From Bifidobacteriaceae bacterium (lineage in GTDB: Bacteria; Actinomycetota; Actinomycetes; Actinomycetales; WQXJ01): a stretch of 5,440 bases of DNA. Below the pieces are notes generated by a model. That model did no database searches, was not told where the DNA came from, and saw nothing but the letters and a program-made list of their open reading frames with translations. Below, piece after piece: positions 1 through 5,385 of this stretch (position 1 is its first letter; each line of letters starts with the position of its first letter). A program made the position numbers and the translations under genes. The stretch lies in the NCBI GenBank assembly GCA_031266115.1, contig JAISBQ010000019.1:1-5440 (forward strand), in the 5' to 3' direction.

Positions 1-1
1 G

Positions 2-481
2 GACGAGGGCATCCGGTTCTTCCGGGCGAACGGCCAGCTCACGTCCATCGCCCTGGAGACCGGTGTACATCCGGGGTTCATGACGGACTGGCAGCAACCC
101 GTGGTGGTCGCCTTGACTCAGGCTGAGGGACTCTCGATTGTGCACGAGACTGTGTACGAACAGCGCTTCGGCTTCACCAGAGCCTTGTGGCGGATGGGCG
201 CCACGATCCAGCTCTATCCCAATTGTCTGGGTGGGCTCCCATGCCGATTCGGCGCCAAGAACTATCTCCATTCAGCCGTCGTGTCCGGTCCCACCCCGCT
301 GCGAGCCGCCGAGATCGACATCCCGGACCTGCGCGGCGGGTTCTCTCACGTCATCGCTGCGCTCGCGGCGAGCGGAACCTCCACGATCCACGGCATCGAC
401 CTGATCGACCGCGGGTATGAGCACTTTGGGGAGAAGCTGGCGGCCCTCGGTGCGCGGACCTGGCGAGAGCCAAAGCACTAG
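2..481 (+). CDS. murA: MurA-family enolpyruvyl transferase, C-terminal part (5' truncated by window)
   Basis: This is the last 159 codons of a UDP-N-acetylglucosamine 1-carboxyvinyltransferase-like protein; the family is usually about 420 residues and the start lies outside the window. The frame is open from base 2 to the TAG at 479-481. MurA transfers enolpyruvate from PEP to UDP-GlcNAc, the first committed cytoplasmic step of peptidoglycan synthesis. Visible family landmarks, numbered in the fragment, are HPGFMTDWQ with Asp29 (the general-base position, Asp305 in E. coli), ETVYEQRF with Arg55, DLR at 109-111, and IDRGY at 135-139 with Arg137 (matching E. coli Arg397). The stretch between RMGA and DLR is about 15 residues longer than in E. 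coli MurA, and DLR is followed by GGF instead of the usual small-residue ASA-like run. This is therefore a divergent member, possibly a paralogue rather than the housekeeping enzyme. The catalytic Cys region is outside the window. It sits directly upstream of plsC with a gap of only a few bases, probably in one operon. Confidence 0.85.
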   Translation, partial: DEGIRFFRANGQLTSIALETGVHPGFMTDWQQPVVVALTQAEGLSIVHETVYEQRFGFTRALWRMGATIQLYPNCLGGLPCRFGAKNYLHSAVVSGPTPLRAAEIDIPDLRGGFSHVIAALAASGTSTIHGIDLIDRGYEHFGEKLAALGARTWREPKH

Positions 482-492
482 TCTTGGCGCCC

Positions 493-1212
493 ATGGCCGG
501 CCGACACCTGATCTCTCCGGGCTACCGCGTGGCGGCCTGGACACTCAAACCCCCGCTCCATCTGCTCATGCGCACCGTCGGCGACGGGTTGGAGAACCTG
601 CCACCTCCGGGTACCGGGTACATCGCGGCGGCCAACCACATCTCCACCATCGACTTTCTGCCCATCGTCGCGTTCTTCTATGACACCGGCGCTCCCGGCC
701 GCGTCCTGGTCAAGGATTCGCTGTGGAAGGTGCCGGCGGTCCGTCAGCTGCTGGTCGCCACCGGGCAGATTCCCGTGCGGCGGGGCACCGCCCGTGCTGG
801 CGACGCCCTACGGGAGGCCGAGCGAGCGCTGGCCGCGGGCACGTGCGTCATCATGTACCCCGAGGGCACCATCACCAAGGACCCCGCCGGGTGGCCGATG
901 GCGGCGCGCCCCGGCGTGGGTCGGCTCGCCTTGGCGACGGGCGCGCCCGTCATTCCGATCGGCCAGTGGGGCGCGCAGAAGGTTTTCCCCCGCGGTGCAC
1001 GGTTTCCTCGCATGGTGCCGCGCCACACCGAGCACATCCGGGTGGGGTCCGCGGTGGCCCTCGACGACCTCATAGGCAGGACGGATCCCGGGGCGGTGCG
1101 CGAGGCGACGGATCGGATCATGAAGGCGGTGACCGCCATCGTCGGCGAATTGCGAGGGGCGATCCCGCCGGACCAGCCCTACAACCCCTACACCGCTGGG
1201 GAGACCAGGTGA
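493..1212 (+). CDS. plsC: 1-acyl-sn-glycerol-3-phosphate acyltransferase (PlsC/LPLAT family)
   Basis: This is a lysophospholipid acyltransferase that would acylate lysophosphatidate to phosphatidate at the inner face of the membrane. Residue numbers below count from a possible TTG start at 484; subtract 3 for the ATG at 493. All four acyltransferase blocks are present: block I NHISTID at 51-57 (catalytic His52 and Asp57 of HX4D), block II GQIPVRRGT at 94-102, block III YPEGT at 125-129, and block IV APVIPIG at 154-160. The protein is about 240 residues, typical of the family. The N-terminus has a short hydrophobic/amphipathic stretch around 13-32 but no clear signal peptide. Neither start has a good Shine-Dalgarno. 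I prefer the ATG 11 bases after the murA-like stop, although TTG at 484 leaves a 2-base gap and is also plausible with translational coupling. Its stop overlaps the gpsA start, which fits co-translation of two phospholipid-pathway genes. Substrate position and chain specificity cannot be read from the sequence. Confidence 0.9.
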   Translation: MAGRHLISPGYRVAAWTLKPPLHLLMRTVGDGLENLPPPGTGYIAAANHISTIDFLPIVAFFYDTGAPGRVLVKDSLWKVPAVRQLLVATGQIPVRRGTARAGDALREAERALAAGTCVIMYPEGTITKDPAGWPMAARPGVGRLALATGAPVIPIGQWGAQKVFPRGARFPRMVPRHTEHIRVGSAVALDDLIGRTDPGAVREATDRIMKAVTAIVGELRGAIPPDQPYNPYTAGETR

Positions 1213-2228
1213 GGCGGGTCGCGATCATCGGTGCGGGAGCGGTGGGGATCGCGTTCGCCCAGATAGCCGCCGATGCCGGCAATTCTGTCCGCCTCCTGGT
1301 GCGGGATCCGCGGGTGGCCAAGTCGATCACCTCGCGCCATCGTCACCCCTACCGTCACCCAGGCGTGCGCCTGTCGCGGCGCGTCCACGCAACCACCGAG
1401 ACGAAGAGCGCGTTACGGGGGGCGGACATCGTGATGGTGGCAGTGCGCGCACAGGTGGCGGGGACGGTGCTGAGGGGCGTGACGGGTGTGGTGCCGCGCG
1501 ACGCGGTGGTGGTCTCGCTGATGAAGGGGATCGAGTTGGGGTCAGGGCGGCGCATGAGCGAGGTGATTGGCGCGTCCCTCGACACCGGGCCGGAACGGAC
1601 CGCCGTCATCTCGGGCCCCAATCTGGCCGAAGAGTTGGCGTCGCGGGAGCCCGCGGCCACGGTGGTGGCCTCGGCGTCGCCGGCCGCGGGACGGGCCGTC
1701 GCGGCCGCGATCGCCACGGACTATCTGCGTCCCTATCTCAACGCCGACATGGTGGGGGTCGAGGTGGGCGGGGCCGTCAAGAACGTCATCGCCTTCGCTG
1801 TCGGGGTGGCCGCAGGTCTGGGCCATGGGATGAACACACGCGCCACCCTGATGACCAGAGGGTTGGCAGAGATGTCGCGGCTGGGGGTGGCGCTCGGTGG
1901 CGACGTGGAGACCTTTAGCGGTCTCGCCGGGGTGGGGGACCTGACGGCGACCTGTTTCTCCGGGATGTCGCGCAACCAGACCGTCGGACGGCTGGTGGGG
2001 GAGGGCATGTCGGTGGACGATGCCGTCGCCTCGGCGGGCGGAACTGCCGAGTCGATCAAGTCCTCGGCGGCGATTTTGGGCCTCGCCCGCGCCCACGGGG
2101 TGGACATGCCGATCACGGCGGCCGTCGTGGCGGTCATCCACCAGGGTTTGGACGCCCGCGCCATGGGCCGTGCCCTCATGGCCCGCCCCAAGCGGGCCGA
2201 GGGCCTGGGCTACGAGGAGTGGGGGTAG
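1209..2228 (+). CDS. gpsA: NAD(P)+-dependent glycerol-3-phosphate dehydrogenase
   Basis: A 339-residue cytosolic enzyme that interconverts dihydroxyacetone phosphate and sn-glycerol-3-phosphate, supplying the glycerol backbone for phospholipids. The N-terminus is a Rossmann fold beginning VAIIGAGAVG at residues 4-13 (GxGxxG). Further family motifs are SGPNLAEEL at 135-143, VGGAVKN with the catalytic Lys191, NTRATLMTRGLAEM from residue 209, GLAGVGDLTATC, and SRNQ at 254-257 with substrate-binding Arg255 and Asn256. Length and motif order match complete GpsA proteins. The GTG start shares GTGA with the plsC TGA (4-bp overlap) and is preceded by a good ribosome-binding site, GGGGAG at 1198-1203, five bases upstream. 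The frame stays open upstream into plsC, but that part lacks GpsA homology and is shadow reading. In many actinobacteria a D-Ala-D-Ala ligase gene follows gpsA (recalled, not checked). Here the operon ends and an iron-uptake operon follows. Confidence 0.96.
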   Translation: MRRVAIIGAGAVGIAFAQIAADAGNSVRLLVRDPRVAKSITSRHRHPYRHPGVRLSRRVHATTETKSALRGADIVMVAVRAQVAGTVLRGVTGVVPRDAVVVSLMKGIELGSGRRMSEVIGASLDTGPERTAVISGPNLAEELASREPAATVVASASPAAGRAVAAAIATDYLRPYLNADMVGVEVGGAVKNVIAFAVGVAAGLGHGMNTRATLMTRGLAEMSRLGVALGGDVETFSGLAGVGDLTATCFSGMSRNQTVGRLVGEGMSVDDAVASAGGTAESIKSSAAILGLARAHGVDMPITAAVVAVIHQGLDARAMGRALMARPKRAEGLGYEEWG

Positions 2229-2250
2229 GGGCCATCGTGTGGACCCTACC
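2224..2250 (+). terminator. Hairpin containing the gpsA stop codon, probable terminator
   Basis: GGTAGGG at 2224-2230 pairs perfectly with CCCTACC at 2244-2250. After one G/A mismatch the stem continues as CCA/TGG (2232-2234 with 2240-2242) around a 5-base loop. The gpsA TAG at 2226-2228 lies inside the left arm. Only a modest T-containing stretch (GGTTGTTCG, 2257-2265) follows, so this is not a classical rho-independent terminator, though U-poor terminators are plausible in high-GC actinobacteria. Its place at the end of the murA-plsC-gpsA unit supports the call. Confidence 0.45.
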
Positions 2251-2264
2251 TGAGCGGGTTGTTC

Positions 2265-2325
2265 GTCGAGTTGAGTGTTTGAGTCACTAAGTGGGAGGAT
2301 TTGCCACCCGGACGCTCAACTTGGC
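2265..2325. repeat. Long imperfect inverted repeat (stem-loop) in the gpsA-feoA gap
   Basis: Bases 2265-2280 (GTCGAGTTGAGTGTTT) can pair with 2310-2325 (GGACGCTCAACTTGGC) as a 16-bp RNA stem with no mismatches if five G-U pairs are allowed. The middle part, GTTGAG with CTCAAC (2270-2275 with 2315-2320), is perfect. The apical part can form a second small hairpin, GTGG/CCAC (2291-2294 with 2304-2307). The G-U pairs favour a plus-strand RNA over the complement. It may be a second termination element behind gpsA or part of a structured transcript. I do not recognise a known RNA family. Pairings were found by eye, without energy calculation. Confidence 0.4.
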
Positions 2326-2337
2326 AACAACCACCGA

Positions 2338-2379
2338 CCCTGGACACCACACCACAGACTGATGTCCAGGGCATGGACA
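2338..2379. repeat. Two mutually exclusive hairpins sharing one arm
   Basis: CCCTGGACA at 2338-2346 is perfectly complementary to TGTCCAGGG at 2363-2371 (9 bp, 16-base loop). The same central segment, TGTCCA at 2363-2368, is also perfectly complementary to TGGACA at 2374-2379 (6 bp, 5-base loop). Only one of the two can form at a time, the geometry of an attenuator or switch. It may equally be a degenerate TGGACA repeat bound by a protein. A further stem lies just downstream: GGCCG/CGGCC (2400-2404 with 2423-2427) enclosing CCACG/CGTGG (2406-2410 with 2414-2418). No small leader peptide could be supported here. Confidence 0.4.
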
Positions 2380-2447
2380 GACGCCCTTCCGGGGACACCG
2401 GCCGTCCACGCGACGTGGCGTGCGGCCCAGTCTGGATGGCTCCTGGC

Positions 2448-2466
2448 TTAGGTGAGGCTTGCCTGT
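2448..2466 (+). promoter_or_regulatory. DtxR/IdeR-type iron box upstream of feoA
   Basis: TTAGGTGAGGCTTGCCTGT matches 14 of 19 positions of the DtxR/IdeR consensus TTAGGTTAGGCTAACCTAA, with the left half-site TTAGGT and the AGGCT centre intact. The right half keeps CCT but not the final AA. DtxR/IdeR proteins bind such boxes when loaded with Fe(II) and repress iron-acquisition genes. The box ends 16 bases before the feoA start and overlaps the presumed promoter, the expected place for an iron-responsive repressor of feoABC. A further AGGT at 2468-2471 follows the left half-site by 18 bases and could extend the operator. Box match is seen; regulator identity is inferred because no dtxR gene is in the window. 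Confidence 0.7.
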
Positions 2467-2485
2467 CAGGTAGGGTTGGTGGGTG
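2448..2485 (+). promoter_or_regulatory. Putative feo promoter, possibly producing a leaderless mRNA
   Basis: TAGGGT at 2471-2476 fits the actinobacterial -10 pattern TANNNT, and TTAGGT at 2448-2453 lies 17 bp upstream in the -35 position, although it is a weak match to TTGACA. Six bases separate the -10 from the GTG at 2483, so transcription would begin at or within a base of the start codon, giving a leaderless transcript. The competing reading is that AGGTAGGG at 2468-2475 is a Shine-Dalgarno, seven bases before the GTG, with a promoter further upstream. Both use the same bases and cannot be separated from sequence. Confidence 0.4.
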
Positions 2486-2713
2486 ACCATCCGCGATTGC
2501 CCAGTGGGCTGTCCCGTGCGCCTCGACGATGCGGCGCTGGACGATGCCGCCAGGCTGCGGATGTGTGAAATCGGCCTGCGGCCGGGTGCGGTGGTCCGGG
2601 TTGTCCAGTGTGCCGCGTTCGGTGGGCGCGTTATCGCCTGCGGACATCAGCGCTTCGCCCTAGATGCGGCGACGGCTGCCGCGCTGCGCGGCACCCAACT
2701 GACAGCCGCGTGA
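2483..2713 (+). CDS. feoA: FeoA-family ferrous iron transport protein A
   Basis: A 76-residue cytoplasmic SH3-like protein, the usual size for stand-alone FeoA, which supports or regulates the FeoB permease. The diagnostic segment is RLRMCEIGLRPGAVVRVV at residues 24-41, matching the FeoA pattern RLxxMGLxPGxxVxV, followed by a short turn and the terminal beta strands around residues 49-60. The start is GTG, with either AGGTAGGG as ribosome-binding site or leaderless initiation. Five cysteines (6, 10, 28, 43, 53) are a high number for such a small protein; CPVGC at 6-10 is at the N-terminus, while Cys28 lies inside the motif where Met-Gly is common. The stop overlaps the feoB GTG by 4 bp (GTGA), indicating translational coupling. 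It lies just downstream of the iron box, so iron repression is likely. Confidence 0.88.
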   Translation: MTIRDCPVGCPVRLDDAALDDAARLRMCEIGLRPGAVVRVVQCAAFGGRVIACGHQRFALDAATAAALRGTQLTAA

Positions 2714-4692
2714 AGCACCACACTCATTCCGCTGGGGGCAGCTGTCCGCACTGTGCCACCAGTCCCGATCGCCCGTGGCGGCGAGGCGGCAGACGGCGGT
2801 CGGCGCAGGTCATGGCACGCGTTGCTCTGGTGGGGAACCCCAATGTCGGCAAATCGACCCTGTTCAATCTGCTCACCGGGGCGTGGCAAGTCACGATGAA
2901 CGCGCCCCGCACCACCGTCAGCCTGGAGATCGGTCAATGGCAGCCGGGCGGCCTCGGCGTCGAGCTGATGGATCTGCCGGGCACCTATTCGTTGATCGCA
3001 CAGAGCCCGGATGAGGAGGTAACCCGCGACGTGGTGGCCGGGCTCGGTACCGGCATCCTCGCTCGGCGCCCCGATCTGGCCATGGTGGTGCTGGATGCGA
3101 CCGCCCTGTCGTCCTCGCTGTACCTCCTGGCGCAGGTCCGCGCGCTGGGCATGCCCGCGGTGGCCGTGGTGACGATGGCGGATGTCGCCGGGGCTCGCGG
3201 CCTGGCCGTAGATACCGCGACGCTCGCTGCCGCCATCGACGCGCCGGTGGTGACAGTCAACCCGCGCGGTGGCCAGGGCATCGAGGTTCTGGCCGAGACC
3301 GTGGCCGACTACCTCATGGAACACCGCCAAGCGCCCGACGGCGGGAACGCAGAGGCGTTGGTGGATCAAGCGGACCAGTTCTTCGACTGGGTGGCATCGA
3401 TCCTCGACAGGGCCGAAATCCATCACGCCGAGACGGTGACCGCCAGCGACAAAGCAGACCGCCTGCTCCTGCGGCCGTGGGTGGGAGTGCCACTGTTCCT
3501 CGCCGTGCTGTGGGCCCTGTTCCAACTGACCACCGTGGTCGCCGCACCGCTGCAGGACGGATTCGAGTGGGTGATCACCGGACCGGTGGCTGATGCCGCC
3601 GTGTGGCTCCTCGGCAGGGCTGGCTGGGCCGGCGGATGGCTGGAGTCCCTGGTGGTGGACGGCGTGCTGGCCGGCGCCGGGGTGGTGGTCTCGTTCTTGC
3701 CGCTGATGGCGATCATGTTCGCGGCGATCGCGTTGCTCGAAGACTCCGGCTACATGGCTCGCGTCGCGTTTGTCGCGGACCGGCTCATGCGCACCATCGC
3801 GCTGGACGGACGGGCGGTGTTGCCCCTGGTGATCGGGTTCGGGTGCAACCTGCCGGCGCTCGCAGCGACCAGGACCTTGCCGAGTGCGCGTCAGCGTCTC
3901 GCCGTCGGGCTGCTGATTCCGTACTCGTCGTGTACGGCGAGGCTGGTGGTGTACCTGTTTGTCGCGCAGGTGTTCTTCCCGCGGTATGCCGGAACCGTGG
4001 TGTTCGCGATGTACGGCGTGTCGGTCGCGGTGATGGTGGCGGCAGGGCTCATCCTGCGGGGCACCACCGTGCGAGGTGCCGGCAGCGAGCCGTTGGTGCT
4101 GGCGCTCCCCGCCTATCAGGTGCCGCGCGTGAGGGCGTTGACCCGGTCGATCTTGCTGCGGTGCCGGGGTTTCGCAATCCACGCGGGTGGCCTGATCGTG
4201 GCGCTGACCATGGCCGTGTGGTTGCTCATGTCAGTCCCTGTGACCAGCGGATATGCGCTGGGGGAGGATATTCCTGCCCGCGATTCGCTGTTCGGCGCCA
4301 CCGCCCAGGCGTTGGCTCCCGTCTTTACCCCGGCAGGTTTTGGCGATTGGCACGCGTCCGCGGCGCTGATCACCGGGTTTGTCGCGAAGGAGACCGTGGT
4401 GGCGACCATCGCCACCACGTATGGGATGGACGCTCCCGACGATGCCGGCGCGCCACCCAGCGATCTCGGCGAGCAGGTCCGCGCTTCTTTGCTTCAGTCA
4501 TCGGGCGGGTCGCCCGGCGCGGCGGCCCTGGCGTTCATGGTGTTCTCCCTGGTGTACACCCCGTGCATGGTGGCCGTGTCCGAGATGCGCCGCCTGTTCG
4601 GCTGGCGTCCCACCCTCGCCTCGGTCGGGGCGTCGGTGGTGGCGGCGTGGGTGTTGGCCGTGGTGGTGTTCCAGGTGGGCAGGGCGCTATGA
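2710..4692 (+). CDS. feoB: FeoB Fe(II) transporter with N-terminal GTPase domain
   Basis: A 660-residue inner-membrane ferrous iron permease, shorter than E. coli FeoB (773). Order: a 34-residue N-terminal extension; a cytoplasmic G domain of roughly residues 36-205 with G1 GNPNVGKST (42-50), a switch I/G2 region NAPRTTV (64-70) and G3 DLPG (88-91); a helical regulatory region of about 206-255; then membrane segments from about 260 to the end. Transporter signatures are LEDSGYMAR (343-351), GCNLPA with Cys379, PYSSCTAR with Cys408, VAKET (558-562) and YTPC with Cys619. These match the FeoB gate and core motifs. Oddities: Arg67 where the PG of switch I is usual, TMAD (155-158) where G4 is usually NxxD, and a Cys/His-rich N-terminus (His3, His4, His6, Cys12, His14, Cys15). 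The GTG start overlaps the feoA TGA by 4 bp; ATG at 2812 is an alternative that would remove the extension. The stop overlaps feoC by 4 bp. Confidence 0.96.
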   Translation: MKHHTHSAGGSCPHCATSPDRPWRRGGRRRSAQVMARVALVGNPNVGKSTLFNLLTGAWQVTMNAPRTTVSLEIGQWQPGGLGVELMDLPGTYSLIAQSPDEEVTRDVVAGLGTGILARRPDLAMVVLDATALSSSLYLLAQVRALGMPAVAVVTMADVAGARGLAVDTATLAAAIDAPVVTVNPRGGQGIEVLAETVADYLMEHRQAPDGGNAEALVDQADQFFDWVASILDRAEIHHAETVTASDKADRLLLRPWVGVPLFLAVLWALFQLTTVVAAPLQDGFEWVITGPVADAAVWLLGRAGWAGGWLESLVVDGVLAGAGVVVSFLPLMAIMFAAIALLEDSGYMARVAFVADRLMRTIALDGRAVLPLVIGFGCNLPALAATRTLPSARQRLAVGLLIPYSSCTARLVVYLFVAQVFFPRYAGTVVFAMYGVSVAVMVAAGLILRGTTVRGAGSEPLVLALPAYQVPRVRALTRSILLRCRGFAIHAGGLIVALTMAVWLLMSVPVTSGYALGEDIPARDSLFGATAQALAPVFTPAGFGDWHASAALITGFVAKETVVATIATTYGMDAPDDAGAPPSDLGEQVRASLLQSSGGSPGAAALAFMVFSLVYTPCMVAVSEMRRLFGWRPTLASVGASVVAAWVLAVVVFQVGRAL

Positions 4693-4901
4693 GCCTTCTG
4701 ACCGAGGTCGTGGATCGGCTACGCGCGGGTGAGCCTGCCGGCCACGTCGCCGCCGCCCTCGGCCTACCTCGCGACCTCGTATGCACGATGGCGGACCACG
4801 CCCGCCGCGTCGACGCCACCTGCCGCGCGTGCCCGGTCCCGGACGCCGCACCGGGCGGCCTCAACGCTGGCCCCTGCGCCTCATGCCCACTCGCGGCATG
4901 A
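4689..4901 (+). CDS. feoC: FeoC-like small Cys-rich helix-turn-helix protein
   Basis: A 70-residue protein whose ATG overlaps the feoB stop (ATGA, 4 bp), with AGGG at 4681-4684 as ribosome-binding site. Residues 1-41 look like a small winged-helix/HTH fold: a first helix TEVVDRLRAG, then PAGHVAAALGLPRDLVCTMA with the helix-turn-helix pattern. The second half holds CRAC (45-48) and CASC (63-66) separated by a Pro/Gly-rich loop; Cys32 is a fifth cysteine. FeoC of enterobacteria is about 78 residues, with a winged helix followed by a cysteine cluster that can hold an Fe-S centre, and its GSCKSCP motif resembles GPCASCP here. The position as the last gene of feoAB agrees. I infer an iron- or oxygen-sensing partner or regulator of FeoB. 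Overall similarity to enterobacterial FeoC is weak and rests on size, fold pattern, cysteines and context. No strong terminator follows. Confidence 0.7.
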   Translation: MSLLTEVVDRLRAGEPAGHVAAALGLPRDLVCTMADHARRVDATCRACPVPDAAPGGLNAGPCASCPLAA

Positions 4902-5100
4902 GGGTGGGTTGAAGTCCCATGGACTGGCGTGGCAAGGCTTCGTCGGCGCACCGGGGGGAACCGGCGGGCAGGGCCCTGAAGCATCCTGAGCGTGTCGTGG
5001 GATCTGACCGCCGGCATCGTCCAGCTGCCGGTTTGATGGCGAAGGTTGCCGCAGCCCGCAGACGCCATTCGATAGCCACGACGCGAGCGGGGACGGACCT

Positions 5101-5278
5101 GGCCTCTCATCATCGGCGAGATTTCGCGTACTACCGGCGGGGCCTCTCGTATCGAGGGAGACGTTTCGCGTACTCCAGGGGCCCGCGGGGACCCGATTCA
5201 TCCCATCGGAGTACGCGAGACCTCACCGTCGATCTTTCGGACTAGCGCAGACCCGCAGGCACATACGCGAAACCTCAC
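5101..5278. repeat. Four copies of a GAGGTTTCGCGTACT-like element, two per orientation
   Basis: Plus-orientation copies are GAGATTTCGCGTACT at 5118-5132 and GAGACGTTTCGCGTACTCC at 5158-5176, sharing the 11-mer TTTCGCGTACT 42 bp apart and each preceded by GGCCTCTC (5101-5108 and 5141-5148). Minus-orientation copies are GGAGTACGCGAGACCTC at 5208-5224 and CATACGCGAAACCTCACC at 5262-5278; both share CGCGA-ACCTCACC with one difference, and TACGCGA recurs 52 bp apart. Read on one strand the consensus is about GAGGTTTCGCGTACT. Arrangement is direct, direct, inverted, inverted. Copies are imperfect and unevenly spaced, unlike a CRISPR. They may be a dispersed intergenic repeat family, operator sites, or an eroded mobile-element end. 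Confidence 0.7.
5163..5221. repeat. 14-bp stem-loop formed by the two inner repeat copies
   Basis: GTTTCGCGTACTCC at 5163-5176 pairs with GGAGTACGCGAGAC at 5208-5221, with 13 Watson-Crick pairs and one G-U, around a 31-base loop that itself contains GGGCCC-rich sequence. In either transcription direction this would give a stable hairpin between two converging genes, so a bidirectional terminator is possible, although no T-tract follows. It may instead simply be a consequence of the inverted repeat copies. Confidence 0.45.
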
Positions 5279-5385
5279 CCTCGCCGGGTCTCGGGGTGCT
5301 CCGTGCCGGCGTCGGCCCGGAAACCTGCTCGACCACGCGGCGCATTGGTCGCTCACTGAGGCGCCGACGCGACCGGGGCCGGCCA

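Larger units (their letters stand above)
4902..5385. other. Non-coding region between convergent feoC and a PLP-enzyme gene
   Basis: About 480 bases without a convincing gene. Reading frames here lack a family signature, a supported start or high-GC codon bias. The first 200 bases show nothing I can name apart from small GC-rich inverted repeats such as CCGG/CCGG at 4951-4964. The second half carries the repeated TTTCGCGTACT elements described separately. The flanking genes face each other, so no promoter is required here, and the region may hold terminators for both. Confidence 0.6.

Noticed and set aside
723..1208. Open frame extending gpsA upstream through plsC
   Set aside because: The translated stretch is Arg/Gly/His-rich shadow sequence of plsC. 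GpsA homology begins at the GTG at 1209, which has a good ribosome-binding site and the usual Rossmann start.
2301..2486. Short open frame in the gpsA-feoA gap
   Set aside because: It has a weak start, no ribosome-binding site and no recognisable motif, and it runs through the iron box and presumed promoter.
2608..2709. Upstream extension of feoB inside feoA
   Set aside because: It lies in another frame of feoA, is Arg-rich and has no homology. The GTG at 2710 gives a typical 4-bp overlap.
2647..4182. Long minus-strand open frame antisense to feoB (511 codons)
   Set aside because: Composition is His/Gln/Arg-rich low-complexity, as expected for the antisense of a GC-rich gene. It shows no domain, and feoB on the plus strand has full family motifs.
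4886..4908. Hairpin across the feoC stop (CCCACTC with GGGTGGG)
   Set aside because: About seven pairs with a wobble and no T-run; too weak to list as a terminator without energy calculation.
4919..5245. Open frame of 108 codons after feoC
   Set aside because: It crosses three repeat copies, is rich in Arg/His/Ser and has no recognised family, and its start is not supported.
5101..5278. CRISPR array
   Set aside because: The repeats are short, imperfect, differently spaced and occur in both orientations, and no cas gene is visible.
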